A stretch of DNA of 64,000 bases from Chryseobacterium artocarpi. Lineage in GTDB: Bacteria > Bacteroidota > Bacteroidia > Flavobacteriales > Weeksellaceae. Each line of letters begins with the position of its first letter. Position 1 is the stretch's first letter. Of this stretch, positions 8,588-17,486 are shown piece after piece. The notes under the pieces are model-generated. The model was not told where the DNA came from. It did not search any database and saw only the letters and a list, made by a program, of their open reading frames with translations. Made by a program: the position numbers and the translations under genes. Location: positions 620,001 to 684,000 of the forward strand of contig NZ_MAYH01000012.1 of assembly GCF_001684975.1 (NCBI RefSeq), read 5' to 3'.

Positions 8588-9331
8588 TTACTTCAATAGC
8601 TCTTTCAGGAATAATAAGGTATGATTCCAGGCTCTTTTAGCCATTATTTCATTGTAATCCTGTGATTTTGGATCTGTAAAGGTATGTTTAGAATGAGCAT
8701 AAGTGATAATCTGCCAGTCTGCGTTACCTTCGTTCATTTCCTTGATGAGGTTATTATAATCCTCTGGAGTTACACTTTTATCATCTGCCGGATTCTCAAT
8801 TAATATTTTAGCATTTAATTTTTCATTTTTTCGGCTTTGGTCCCTTCCCAAACTTCCATGAATAGAAACGACTCCTGCTACAGGCATATTTCCTCTCGCA
8901 GACTCCAGTGCGCCTGTTCCTCCAAAACAGTATCCGATAACAGCTGTTCTATCAGAAATTGCTCCGTTTTTTTTCAGCTGCTCTAAGGCAAGAGAAATTC
9001 GTTTTTGATATTCTGCATAATTCTTTTTATAATACCCTGAACTTTTGGCTGCTTCTTCATTATTCGCGGGAATTTTTCCTTCACCGTAAATATCAGCGAT
9101 AAACGCAATATAACCCTGCTTTTCAAGTTCAAGAGCTGCCGTTTTAGCTTCTTCATCAATTCCTTTCCAGGCAGGAAGAATTAAAACTCCGGGAAGTTTT
9201 TTACCTGCATTAGAAGTGATTAAACCATTCAGTTTTTGTGAACCATCCTGATAGGAAACTGTTTTAAGATTTTGACTTAAAAGGGTTCCTGATGCCATAA
9301 TACATGCGGTAAGTAAGATTGAACGTATCAT
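8588..9331 (-). CDS. Dienelactone hydrolase-family protein, secreted
   Basis: A 247-aa protein with a signal peptide and an alpha/beta hydrolase core. The nucleophile elbow is GYCFGG (Cys nucleophile, as in dienelactone hydrolases); a late Asp (NPADD) and His (AHSKHTF) complete the triad. It hydrolyses an ester or lactone of unknown identity. It is single and minus-strand, convergent with the PEGA lipoprotein. Confidence 0.88.
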   Translation of the reverse strand: MIRSILLTACIMASGTLLSQNLKTVSYQDGSQKLNGLITSNAGKKLPGVLILPAWKGIDEEAKTAALELEKQGYIAFIADIYGEGKIPANNEEAAKSSGYYKKNYAEYQKRISLALEQLKKNGAISDRTAVIGYCFGGTGALESARGNMPVAGVVSIHGSLGRDQSRKNEKLNAKILIENPADDKSVTPEDYNNLIKEMNEGNADWQIITYAHSKHTFTDPKSQDYNEIMAKRAWNHTLLFLKELLK

Positions 9332-9441
9332 ATTTTTTTATTTTGTGATGATTTAAAAAGTTCTCTCATATTCATGAAAAATCCTCAACCAAATTAATAA
9401 AAATAACTTAATTGAGGATTTTAAATAGTATATTACAAGAA

Positions 9442-10053
9442 TTAGAACTCTACACCCAGATGTACAAGTTCTTGTTTTAGATCGGTATCCGGTAAAACAT
9501 GAATGGTATTGAAGCCAAGAGATTTTGCTGCTTCAATATTCTTCGGATTATCATCAATAAAAATTGACTCACTTGCCTGAATATCATATCTTTCTAATAA
9601 AACATGCCATATTTCAGGATCAGGTTTGATTAGTTTTTCTGTTCCTGAAACTACAATTTTTCCATCAAAAATTTGGAAGAAATCGTAATTTTCTAAAGCA
9701 TATGGAAAGGTCTCGGCTGACCAGTTTGTTAACCCGAATAATTGATAATCAGTATCTTTTAACTTTCTTAGAATTTCAACATTCTGAGGAATATCGCTTT
9801 TCAGCATTACAGTCCAGTTATCATAAAAAGCTCTGATCTCTTTTTCCCATTCAGGAAACTTTTTCACCTGAATTTCTGTTCCTTCTGAAAGACTTCTTCC
9901 TCTGTCCTGTTCAATATTCCATTCATCCTGAGCAATGTTTTCAAGGAAATATTCCATTTTTTCATCATCCTTGAAATAATCTTTAAAGAAATATCTAGGA
10001 TCCCAGTCCATTAAAACTCCTCCGAAATCGAATATAATATTTTTAATTTTCAT
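9442..10053 (-). CDS. HAD-family phosphatase
   Basis: A 203-aa HAD-like hydrolase. The first motif is FDFGGVLMDWD, in which the nucleophile Asp is followed by FGG rather than the more usual DxDGT; this form is found in YihX-type phosphatases. Motif II is LTNWSAE, motif III a Lys in KLIKPDPEIW, and motif IV IDDNPKNIEAA. A sugar-phosphate or related small phosphate is the likely substrate. It starts 28 nt from the stop of the next minus-strand gene and could be co-transcribed with it. Confidence 0.9.
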   Translation of the reverse strand: MKIKNIIFDFGGVLMDWDPRYFFKDYFKDDEKMEYFLENIAQDEWNIEQDRGRSLSEGTEIQVKKFPEWEKEIRAFYDNWTVMLKSDIPQNVEILRKLKDTDYQLFGLTNWSAETFPYALENYDFFQIFDGKIVVSGTEKLIKPDPEIWHVLLERYDIQASESIFIDDNPKNIEAAKSLGFNTIHVLPDTDLKQELVHLGVEF

Positions 10054-10080
10054 ATGTATTGTAGTATCTGTTTTTATCCT

Positions 10081-10512
10081 TTATTGTGGTTTATAAAACA
10101 CATATTTTTCATCCTCATAATAGGCATTAATATGCTGTAATCCATTGGTGAGAATAATTTCTTTAGCCCCAATAACAGAATTGTACCTTGCGGTTTGTTC
10201 AAATGTTTTTTCCGTAAGTTTTACCTGTGGAGCTTTGCATTCAATAAGAATTACAGGTTCAGTTTTTTCGGTGACTAAAAGGTCGACTCTTTTGGTTAAA
10301 CCATTGAGAATGATCTTTTTTTCAGTGATCAATGCCGACGTAGAGTAGGATTTTACTGTAAGATAATAATGTATCCAGTGCTGTCTTACCCATTCCTCAG
10401 GAGTGAGCAGAAGATAAGTTTTGCGAACCAAATCATAAATAAAAAACTTATCTTTGTCTTTCTTGAATTTAAAATCAAAAGTTTCCTGAAAATTCAGTTT
10501 TGGAAGTTCCAT
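10081..10512 (-). CDS. Stand-alone HsdR-N-like nuclease domain protein
   Basis: A 143-aa protein matching the N-terminal domain of type I restriction R subunits. The PD-(D/E)XK-like core is visible: RVDLLVTEKTEPVILIECKAP, with Asp, Glu and Lys in the right order. Start ATG at 10512 is chosen because the longer reading (10545) would overlap the start of divergent holA. No hsdM, hsdS or helicase lies nearby. Such solitary domains are common beside holA in flavobacteria and may not be a restriction enzyme. Confidence 0.75.
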   Translation of the reverse strand: MELPKLNFQETFDFKFKKDKDKFFIYDLVRKTYLLLTPEEWVRQHWIHYYLTVKSYSTSALITEKKIILNGLTKRVDLLVTEKTEPVILIECKAPQVKLTEKTFEQTARYNSVIGAKEIILTNGLQHINAYYEDEKYVFYKPQ

Positions 10513-10519
10513 TAATAAG

Positions 10520-11557
10520 ATGAAAGAATTAGATTTAATCCTCAAAAATATTAAAAATAAAGAAGTTTTACCTATTTATTTTTTCCACGGAGAAGAACCC
10601 TACTTTATTGATGTCGCTGTAAAAGCCCTTGAACACAACTTTTTGGAGGAGGATGAAAAAGCCTTTAACCAAACTGTTACATACGGAAAAGATACTTCAT
10701 ATCAGGAAGTTCTTTCTCTGGCAAGGCAGTTTCCGATGATGGGAGACAAGCAGGTGATTATCGTAAAAGAAGCTCAGGATCTGAAATTCAATGAGGATGA
10801 AAATAGAATTCTTGAAGCTTATGTAGAAAATCCTGTCCCGTCTACAGTACTGGTCTTTGCCCATAAACATAAAAAGCTTGACAGCCGAAAAAAAGCAGCC
10901 AAAGCACTTGATAAAGCGAAAGCACTTTTCCTTAGTGAATCTGTGAAGGAAAGTAATCTTCCCAAGTGGATCTCTGACGAATGTATAAAGCTTAATATCA
11001 AAACAGCACCCAATATTTCTCATCTTTTAGCAGAGTATCTCGGAAACGACCTTTCAAGAATTGCCAATGAGCTGAATAAACTGAAAATCATCCTTAAAGA
11101 AGGAGAGGTTTTGGACGGCACTATCGTTGAAAATCATATCGGGATCAGTAAGGAATACAATATTTTTGAACTTCAGAAAGCTTTGGGTACCAAAAATGCC
11201 AATGCAGCCTTTAAGATTGCTCATTTTATGGGTAAGAATCCGAAGAATAATCCTTTTGTAATGATGCTTGCAAGTCTTTATAACTACTTTTCCAATGTCA
11301 TTATTTATCAGACCATGGCAGGGCAGTCACCACAAACTATTGCATCACAAATGGGGGTGAACCCATATTTCGTTAAAGATTATGCAGAAAGTGCAAGATT
11401 GTATCCTTTAAAACATGCAACAAGAGTCATTTCGATTTTAAGAGAATTTGATATGAAAGGAAAGGGGCTTGGAGCTGTCAATATGGGAGAAGCTGAGCTT
11501 ATTAAAGAACTGGTTTATAAAATTATCAACGTAGATAAGATCAAAATGAAGGTTTGA
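10520..11557 (+). CDS. holA: DNA polymerase III subunit delta
   Basis: A 345-aa protein of normal length for HolA. The N-terminal AAA+-like part starts with FFHGEEPYFID and continues with FPMMGDKQVIIVKEAQ; the middle shows LAEYLGNDLSRIANELNKL, and the C-terminal collar domain follows. It is the clamp-loader subunit that opens the beta sliding clamp. It is divergent from the nuclease-like gene with only 7 bp between the starts. Confidence 0.92.
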   Translation: MKELDLILKNIKNKEVLPIYFFHGEEPYFIDVAVKALEHNFLEEDEKAFNQTVTYGKDTSYQEVLSLARQFPMMGDKQVIIVKEAQDLKFNEDENRILEAYVENPVPSTVLVFAHKHKKLDSRKKAAKALDKAKALFLSESVKESNLPKWISDECIKLNIKTAPNISHLLAEYLGNDLSRIANELNKLKIILKEGEVLDGTIVENHIGISKEYNIFELQKALGTKNANAAFKIAHFMGKNPKNNPFVMMLASLYNYFSNVIIYQTMAGQSPQTIASQMGVNPYFVKDYAESARLYPLKHATRVISILREFDMKGKGLGAVNMGEAELIKELVYKIINVDKIKMKV

Positions 11558-11837
11558 TTTTATGTTTGAGCGTAGGAGAGAAGAGTAAGTGAATGCTGAA
11601 TATACGCGAATAGATAATAGACGGATAGATGATAGACAAGGAATATAGGTTTTAAACAGAGATTACCAGTTCTAACCTGAACCTGCATCCTGTACCTCGA
11701 AACCCGCATCTCGTACCCTCATTGACAATCCGCATATCTCTTATTGACAACTATCATTAAAATAACTTTAAAAAGACGGCAAAAATCACGAAATTAGCAG
11801 TCTTAATTTAATTAAATCTTTTTTGAACAAATAGATT
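11558..11837. other. Non-coding gap between holA and trxB
   Basis: No gene is seen in this stretch of under 300 bases. It has short degenerate repeats (AATAGATAATAGACGGATAGATGATAG, interrupted here as AGATAATAG / AGATGATAG) and low-complexity CCTGCATCCTG / CCCGCATCTCG phrases, probably decayed intergenic repeats. The trxB promoter must lie at its right end but no clear TAnnTTTG box was found. Confidence 0.4.
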
Positions 11838-12779
11838 ATGGAGCAAAACATTTTAGATTGTGTGATCGTTGGATCCGGACCTTCTGGTTTTACAGCTGCT
11901 ATTTATGCAGCAAGAGCAGACCTTAAACCTGAATTATATACAGGTTTGGAGCCAGGCGGACAATTAACTACAACTACTGAGGTAGATAACTTTCCAGGGT
12001 ATCCAGCCGGGATTACAGGTCCTGAAATGATGATGGATCTGCAAAAACAGGCAGAAAGATTTGAAACTAAGGTTCATTACGAAATGATCACTAAAGCTGA
12101 GTTCTCTAAAGAAGTAGGCGGTGTTCACAAATTATATGCAGGTAACAAAGAGATCCTTGCTAAATCGGTTATTATTTCTACAGGAGCTACAGCAAAATAT
12201 TTAGGTCTTGAAGATGAGAAAAAATATGCAGGAGGTGGAGTTTCTGCGTGTGCTACTTGTGACGGTTTCTTCTACAGAGGAAAAGACGTAGTAGTAGTAG
12301 GAGCAGGAGATACAGCTGCCGAAGAAGCTACTTATCTTGCAAAACTATGCAGAAAAGTAACATTATTAGTAAGAAAAGATGTATTCAGAGCTTCAAAAGC
12401 GATGGTACACAGAGTAGAAAGCACTCCGAATATTGAAGTGAAATTTCACCATGAGCTAATCGGGATTGAAGGAGAGAACAGCTTGGTAGAAAGAGCTGTA
12501 ATCATCAATAACCAGACTCAGGAAACTTCTACAGTAGATGTTGAAGGTATCTTCATCGCTATCGGACATAAACCGAACACTGATATTTTCGTAGGTCAGG
12601 TAGACCTTGATGAGAACGGATATATCTTAACAGAAAAAGGTTCTTCAAGAACGAATCTTCCGGGAGTTTTTGCTGCTGGTGATGTTCAGGATCATATCTA
12701 CAGACAGGCTATTACAGCTGCAGGAAGCGGATGTATGGCTGCAATGGATGCAGAAAAATACTTAGCTGAATTACACTAA
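11838..12779 (+). CDS. trxB: Thioredoxin-disulfide reductase
   Basis: A 313-aa flavoprotein. The FAD Rossmann motif GSGPSGFTAA is near residue 12, the redox-active pair is C138-ATC141 in the CATCD motif, the NADPH Rossmann is GAGDTAAEEA, and the C-terminal FAD motif GVFAAGDVQD closes the fold. It reduces thioredoxin with NADPH in the cytoplasm. Length and all motifs match the bacterial low-Mr family. It is monocistronic, with a terminator downstream. Confidence 0.97.
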   Translation: MEQNILDCVIVGSGPSGFTAAIYAARADLKPELYTGLEPGGQLTTTTEVDNFPGYPAGITGPEMMMDLQKQAERFETKVHYEMITKAEFSKEVGGVHKLYAGNKEILAKSVIISTGATAKYLGLEDEKKYAGGGVSACATCDGFFYRGKDVVVVGAGDTAAEEATYLAKLCRKVTLLVRKDVFRASKAMVHRVESTPNIEVKFHHELIGIEGENSLVERAVIINNQTQETSTVDVEGIFIAIGHKPNTDIFVGQVDLDENGYILTEKGSSRTNLPGVFAAGDVQDHIYRQAITAAGSGCMAAMDAEKYLAELH

Positions 12780-12800
12780 TATTCAGTTTTTAAATAGAAC

Positions 12801-12830
12801 AAAAGCGTGCCTTAGGGTACGCTTTTTTTG
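12801..12830 (+). terminator. Intrinsic terminator of trxB
   Basis: AAAAGCGTGCC pairs with GGTACGCTTTT (one G-U) around a short loop and is followed by a T run, 21 nt after the trxB stop. Confidence 0.9.
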
Positions 12831-12864
12831 TTCAGGTCATGGGATTTATAAATGATATCTATGT

Positions 12865-12897
12865 ATCTATGTGGTTCAAAAAATTAACCACATAGAT
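12865..12897. repeat. 12-bp perfect palindrome
   Basis: ATCTATGTGGTT (12865-12876) and AACCACATAGAT (12886-12897) are exact complements with a 9-nt AT spacer. It sits in the 384-bp gap between trxB and the VOC gene, beyond the trxB terminator. The remainder of the gap is AT-rich with phrases such as CTTTGCGCCTTAAAA and CTCTTTGCGATTT that look like decayed intergenic repeats; no gene is seen. Confidence 0.6.
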
Positions 12898-13095
12898 TTT
12901 ATAGTTAAAATTGTTTTATTATTATAAAGCTTTTAAGGTACTAAACAGTAATCTTTAGCAATGTGAAAGTTTCCAATTTTTATTTTAGATCAAATCTTTG
13001 CGCCTTAAAACGATCTTTATCCAATATCCTTTTGCCTCTTTGCGATTTCCAACAAAATTTGCATTAGTATTATAAAAGTGTAGTGAAAACATTAA

Positions 13096-13103
13096 TATAT
13101 TTG
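13096..13103 (+). promoter_or_regulatory. Bacteroidetes -7 element TATATTTG
   Basis: TATATTTG matches TAnnTTTG about 60 nt before the VOC-protein ATG. No well-spaced TTG upstream was found. Confidence 0.45.
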
Positions 13104-13163
13104 TGAAGTTTCAAAATAATTTGAAGTTATATTCATTAAGATAAAATTATCAAAACAATAGAC

Positions 13164-13541
13164 ATGAAAAAAGTAACAGCAATCGGTGGTATTTTCTTTA
13201 AATGCAAAGATCCTGAGCAGGTAAATGACTGGTATAAAACCCATCTTGGTGTAGAAACCAGCCCATACGGAGCAAAATTTGATTGGAAAGAAGTGGAGTC
13301 CGATAAAAAAGGATATACTTTATGGAGTCCGTTTAAGGAATCTACTCAATATTTTGAACCTTCTCAAAAAGACTTTATGATCAATTATCATGTAGAGAAT
13401 ATTGAAGCGCTGGTTGAAGAATTAAAAAAAGAAGGAGTAACTATTCTGGATGAAGTTGCTACCTATGAATATGGGAAGTTTGTACATATCATGGATCCGG
13501 AAGGAAATAAAATAGAACTGTTTGAGCCAGCGGGAGAATAA
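13164..13541 (+). CDS. VOC (glyoxalase/bleomycin-resistance-like) protein
   Basis: A 125-aa protein with two beta-alpha-beta-beta-beta modules. Module 1 starts at GGIFFKCKDPEQVNDWY, module 2 around INYHVENIEALVEELKKEGV, ending MDPEGNKIELFEP, with the Glu and His that usually bind metal. The fold covers lyases, dioxygenases and resistance proteins, so the exact activity is unknown. It is monocistronic with its own terminator. Confidence 0.9.
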   Translation: MKKVTAIGGIFFKCKDPEQVNDWYKTHLGVETSPYGAKFDWKEVESDKKGYTLWSPFKESTQYFEPSQKDFMINYHVENIEALVEELKKEGVTILDEVATYEYGKFVHIMDPEGNKIELFEPAGE

Positions 13542-13569
13542 AAGCCTGCCTGTATAAAAATAAATAGAG

Positions 13570-13599
13570 AAACTGCTTTTGAATGGAAGCGGTTTTTTT
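13570..13599 (+). terminator. Intrinsic terminator of the VOC gene
   Basis: AAACTGCTT and AAGCGGTTT pair (one G-U) around an 11-nt loop and are followed by seven T residues. Confidence 0.85.
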
Positions 13600-13693
13600 G
13601 TTTTTAAACCTGAAAACATTTAATAATATTTTATTTGCCTTCAATTTTAACAGTAATGTCCCATTTTTACAAGTTTTTTTGATGCGTTGTTAT

Positions 13694-13701
13694 TAGTTTT
13701 G
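13694..13701 (+). promoter_or_regulatory. Bacteroidetes -7 element TAGTTTTG
   Basis: TAGTTTTG fits TAnnTTTG and lies 17 nt before the ATG at 13719, giving a very short leader. No TTG at 19-bp spacing was seen. Confidence 0.4.
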
Positions 13702-13718
13702 TATTATAAATTGTATTG

Positions 13719-15392
13719 ATGAGATATTGCATAACGATGTTGTTGGTTTTGTTTGGCTATTGTGCAGAAGCGCAGAATTATTCTGTATTAGCAGATAAAG
13801 CGTCAGAGCTAGCGGATAATGCTAAAGACGAAGCAGATTACAAAAAAGCACTAGATTTATATGAAGAAGCATTCAGAATGTATCCTGAAAATAAGAATGG
13901 GGAAGGGGTATATAATGCATCAATTCTCGCTTCAAAACTGAAAAACAATGATAAAGCATTTCAATATCTTATGTCACTCTCTTCCATAAAGGGAGAAGGG
14001 TATAATTTTCCGGGCTGGAATTACATTCTTGAAGAAGATGCAGAAAAAGAATATAAAAATCTGCTATCCGATCCAAGATGGAAGACCTTAAAACAGAAGG
14101 CTACAGGATATAAAAAGCAGTTTTATGAAGAATTGCAAAAAAAAGAAAATGAGTTTTTCAGCATTAATAAAAGTACACTGAAAAATAAAGGAAATGTTGC
14201 AGAACTTTACAAGGAAATAAGAAACTTTAATCCTTATCAATCTAAAAAAGATCGTGATTATTCTATTGCGTTCAAGATTAATGATTCGGCTAAGACTTCG
14301 TTCTTTATTCATCTGCCTCAGCATTATGACCCTCAAAAGAAATATACATTACTCTTTTTTCTTCATGGGGCAGTAAGAAACAACGAGTTGATAGATTATC
14401 AGCTGGCTGGCTGGAACTTAGGCGGATGGAACAGATATTATACAAAATATGCAGATCAGAATGATGTGATTCTGGTTTTTCCAAGAGCGGATAAACAATA
14501 TAACTGGATGTTGTCTGATGATGGTTTTTTTATGATTCCGGAAATGCTTAAGCAGATTAAAAAAGCGCTTAATATTGATGATAATAAAGTTTTTGTAGCA
14601 GGACATTCCAATGGAGCAACAGGTTCTTTTTCTTATCTGATGAAACAATCTACGCAGTTTGCAGGATTTTATGGATTTAATATGTATCCAAAAGTATTCA
14701 CCGGAGGAACATTTGTAGAGAATATTAAAAACAGGTCGTTCATCAATTTCTCTACAGATGAAGATTATTATTATCCGCCAAATGCCAATGATGATTTCAC
14801 AAAACTGATGAAAGGTATAGCTGCCGATTACCAGGAATACCGTTATAATGGATTTCCACATTGGTTTCCTCAGTTTGACGCATCGGAGCCGGCTTACAAC
14901 ATCATTTTTAATGATTTGAAAAACAGGAAAAGAAATCCGTTTCCAAAAGAAATTTCATGGGAATTTGATGACAATAAGAATGGAAATATTGATTGGATTT
15001 CTAATATAAAACTAGATACTTTAAGCAAAAATTATAAAGCGAATAAAGAACTGAATTTTAAGATTAATAAATGGCTGGTGTATGATGATAATGATAGTTT
15101 GAAAGTGAAAGATGTAGATAAAAATGCATTCGATTTTCCAAGAAAATCAGGTAAAATAAAAGCAGAATATAGAAATAATGTTTTCCGCGCTGAAACCTCC
15201 AATATTCAATCGTTTTCAATCAATATCTCACCTGAAGTGGTGGACTTGAAAGAAAAAGTAAAAGTATATATCAACGGGAAACTCTATTTCGACGAAAAAA
15301 TAAACTATAACCATGAATACTTACTTGAGAATTTTAATAAAACTCAAGACCGGGAACAAGTCTGGATCAATCACATTGATGTGAAAGTATAA
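13719..15392 (+). CDS. Secreted TPR-like / alpha/beta-hydrolase fusion
   Basis: A 557-aa protein with a signal peptide (CITMLLVLFGYCAEAQ). Residues about 25-130 are helical with TPR-like spacing (DYKKALDLYEEAFRMYPEN). The second part is an esterase-type alpha/beta hydrolase with TLLFFLHGAVRNN as oxyanion strand and AGHSNGATGS as nucleophile elbow. The last 150 residues look beta-rich and may be a carbohydrate-binding or cohesive domain. A TTG directly before the ATG (13716) is a less likely start. Substrate unknown; a polysaccharide or acyl ester is possible. Confidence 0.75.
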   Translation: MRYCITMLLVLFGYCAEAQNYSVLADKASELADNAKDEADYKKALDLYEEAFRMYPENKNGEGVYNASILASKLKNNDKAFQYLMSLSSIKGEGYNFPGWNYILEEDAEKEYKNLLSDPRWKTLKQKATGYKKQFYEELQKKENEFFSINKSTLKNKGNVAELYKEIRNFNPYQSKKDRDYSIAFKINDSAKTSFFIHLPQHYDPQKKYTLLFFLHGAVRNNELIDYQLAGWNLGGWNRYYTKYADQNDVILVFPRADKQYNWMLSDDGFFMIPEMLKQIKKALNIDDNKVFVAGHSNGATGSFSYLMKQSTQFAGFYGFNMYPKVFTGGTFVENIKNRSFINFSTDEDYYYPPNANDDFTKLMKGIAADYQEYRYNGFPHWFPQFDASEPAYNIIFNDLKNRKRNPFPKEISWEFDDNKNGNIDWISNIKLDTLSKNYKANKELNFKINKWLVYDDNDSLKVKDVDKNAFDFPRKSGKIKAEYRNNVFRAETSNIQSFSINISPEVVDLKEKVKVYINGKLYFDEKINYNHEYLLENFNKTQDREQVWINHIDVKV

Positions 15393-15422
15393 GATCCTGC
15401 TGATGATTTCCGGTAAAGTAAA

Positions 15423-15452
15423 AAACCTGTCTCTTTTGGGGACAGGTTTTGT
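15423..15452 (+). terminator. Intrinsic terminator
   Basis: AAACCTGTC and GACAGGTTT pair perfectly around a short TCTTTTGGG loop, followed by TTGTTTT. It may also serve the convergent retropepsin gene. Confidence 0.85.
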
Positions 15453-15472
15453 TTTATATAATTGAAAAATAA

Positions 15473-16324
15473 TTAATCCAAAATATAGATTTTCTTTTCC
15501 TTAAGATTAAAGCCAAGTTTCTTACCAAGCCAGTTAATACTTGTTTTTCCTTCATAGATTAACCCTTCCACAAAAAATACGTTTGGTTTATCTACTTTCG
15601 CAAACGAATTGGAAACAGAATTTACGCTTCCTTTATAGAATTTATTGATAATGGCAGGATTAAATTCACTTTTCTTCTCCATAAGTTGTAGCCCTTCTTT
15701 TTTTATCCCTAAAGTACTCATCAGTCTTTCACTCAGCCAGAAAGAATCATTACCAGCACCGGAATCCAGCAATACATTGATTTTAATATCATTTATCTGA
15801 ATGTAAGTGGTAATATCCAGTGATTGATCTGCATTTGTTGAAAGCTGAATATCTACCACTTTCTTTCCGCTTAATTTTTCTTTTGGAAACACAATTTCTT
15901 TGGTGGTGTAATCTAAAATAAACTCTGTATCATAAAGCATTGGCAGGGAAATAAGCCCGTCTATTCCCTTGATTTCCATATTGTGGGTAGCATACCAGAT
16001 GTCTTTAAACTTTTTACCGTTAAAAGTGATCTCTTTTGATTTGAACATGGGTACCGTAATTTGCTCTCCGGTAGCACGGAAGGATGTTAGGAAATTATAC
16101 GACTCCTTTTGGCTCAGGTCTTTGGAAAAGTTGTTCAGAAAAAGATTGACCCCGCCGCCGGTATCAAAAATAAAGTTCCCTTTTTTACCTTCCACTTCAG
16201 CCTGTACAATAAGATGTCCGGATGGTAGTATATTGATGGGTGATTTCTGTGCAAAGACAGCTGACGAATATAGAAATACAGATGCAGCAAGAACCGACTT
16301 TTTAATAAATGATTGTGTAAACAT
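15473..16324 (-). CDS. Secreted retropepsin-like aspartyl protease family protein
   Basis: A 283-aa protein with a signal peptide ending near AVFAQ. It carries two aspartyl protease motifs: FIFDTGGG with Asp54 and, about 130 residues later, VLLDSGAG. Both lie in strand-turn contexts typical of pepsin-like folds (LPMLYDTEFILDY between them). It is a periplasmic protease candidate. It contrasts with the degenerate relative at 3752-4606. Confidence 0.85.
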   Translation of the reverse strand: MFTQSFIKKSVLAASVFLYSSAVFAQKSPINILPSGHLIVQAEVEGKKGNFIFDTGGGVNLFLNNFSKDLSQKESYNFLTSFRATGEQITVPMFKSKEITFNGKKFKDIWYATHNMEIKGIDGLISLPMLYDTEFILDYTTKEIVFPKEKLSGKKVVDIQLSTNADQSLDITTYIQINDIKINVLLDSGAGNDSFWLSERLMSTLGIKKEGLQLMEKKSEFNPAIINKFYKGSVNSVSNSFAKVDKPNVFFVEGLIYEGKTSINWLGKKLGFNLKEKKIYILD

Positions 16325-16659
16325 TGAAATAGTTATTATTTTTAGTACTGTTCCTTTATAGGAACCTTACAAATATAATATTTTATTCAAGTAATGAAGG
16401 ACACGTCTTGTATGGAAAATGTTAAACTCTAAAATTCGGTTAAAAATCCTTGTTCAATAGCTTTTAAAGCTTTGTAGAAGGAGTGATTTACTTCTGTTTC
16501 ATGTTGCTTTCACATTTATTTCAGTAATCCGTAAAAATAATTCCCTTGATTTCTAGTCTATTATTAAGTTTTGTTAAAATTTGTGTTACGAAAGTTTTGC
16601 AGGAATTAAAAATCGTTCTATATTTGCACCACTGAAAACGACGGTATAGTCGCACTTCA
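16325..16659. other. Gap before tRNA-Ser copy 1
   Basis: No gene is seen. Its right end carries the tRNA promoter (16597-16626). From about 16575 it is recognisably similar to the stretch before the second tRNA copy (26800-26883), so the duplication extends into the promoter region but has diverged there. Confidence 0.5.
16597..16626 (+). promoter_or_regulatory. Promoter of tRNA-Ser copy 1
   Basis: TTG (16597-16599), a 19-bp spacer and TATATTTG (16619-16626) form a textbook Bacteroidetes promoter, 33 nt before the tRNA 5' end. Confidence 0.8.
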
Positions 16660-16744
16660 GGAGAGTTGGCAGAGTGGTCGATTGCGGCAGTCTTGAAAAC
16701 TGTTGACTGTAACAGGTCCGGGGGTTCGAATCCCTCACTCTCCG
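16660..16744 (+). tRNA. tRNA-Ser(TGA), copy 1
   Basis: An 85-nt class II tRNA. The acceptor stem GGAGAGT (16660-16666) pairs with ACTCTCC (16737-16743), with discriminator G. The anticodon loop CTTGAAA gives TGA, the long variable arm and the T loop GGTTCGAATCC are present. The CCA end is not fully encoded. It is identical to the copy at 26884-26968, the two lying in the same orientation 10.2 kb apart. Confidence 0.97.
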
Positions 16745-16758
16745 CAATAGTTAAATAT

Positions 16759-16791
16759 AAACCTACTGATAGTCAGTGGGTTTTGTTTTTT
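16759..16791 (+). terminator. Terminator of tRNA-Ser copy 1
   Basis: AAACCTACTGA and TCAGTGGGTTT pair (one G-U) around a 3-nt TAG loop and are followed by TTGTTTTT. Confidence 0.8.
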
Positions 16792-17107
16792 ATTAAAGTT
16801 TTCTTCCCCACATTTTTCCTACATACGTAGTAACAAACCTAAAATAAAGGGAGAATGTTCCTATGGGTGGTCAAATTACATACAAAAAGTTGGTTCAAAT
16901 ATTAAAGTTTTTATATTCTTGATAATAGAGTCCAATCATTTCTATTTGATTTATCTATTACTAAAATCAATTTTAAGTACAAATATTCCATAGTAATTAT
17001 GTTGATGTAAGTATCTTATTATCAGTTGTTTAACATAATAAAATATTCCTTTTTTTATTAGCTTATATTCATATATTTGATGTGTGATTTTAAAATTTAT
17101 TACAATC

Positions 17108-17362
17108 ATGAAAAAACTATTATTTATTGCTATGATCGGTATAGCAGGTTTTGCAAGTGCAAAAGGAAACGTGGAGAAAGTAAATTCTAAAACAAAAGAA
17201 GTTACGGTTGCTAAGAGCACTAAAAAAGCTAAGAAAAAACTTCAAATGCAATGTGGGACATTTCAGGCAAGCTGTACATCTGCTTATACTTGTCAGGATT
17301 GGAGTGCTGGTCAATGGATAGAGTGGGCAGAAAAAATTCAAGATAATTATTGTCAACTATAA
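17108..17362 (+). CDS. Small secreted Cys-rich peptide
   Basis: An 84-aa protein from ATG 17108, chosen because it opens a signal peptide (KLLFIAMIGIAGFASAKG). A Lys-rich linker (KSTKKAKKKLQ) leads to a C-terminal part with four Cys (CGTFQASC, YTC, NYC) and several Trp, suggesting two disulfides. It lies directly upstream of two GLPGLI genes. The layout (leader, basic linker, Cys core) resembles small secreted peptides, but no family was recognised. Confidence 0.6.
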   Translation: MKKLLFIAMIGIAGFASAKGNVEKVNSKTKEVTVAKSTKKAKKKLQMQCGTFQASCTSAYTCQDWSAGQWIEWAEKIQDNYCQL

Positions 17363-17429
17363 TTTCTGAGTCATAATTTAATCATTTCTTTGAGCTCAAT
17401 AGGAAAGAAGTCTTGATTATTAATCAAAA

Positions 17430-17472
17430 AAATCGTTCAAATAATAAATCTTGTTTGAACGATTTATTATTT
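17430..17472 (+). terminator. Perfect 12-bp hairpin, terminator of the small peptide gene
   Basis: AAATCGTTCAAA (17430-17441) and TTTGAACGATTT (17454-17465) are perfect complements, followed by ATTATTTT. The phrase AATCGTTCAAA recurs before the second GLPGLI gene (near 18420), so the spacer was copied together with the gene. Confidence 0.7.
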
Positions 17473-17486
17473 TACAAAAAACAGCA

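Noticed and set aside
10081..10512. Type I restriction system
   Set aside because: Only the isolated N-terminal nuclease-like domain is present, without HsdM, HsdS or the helicase part.
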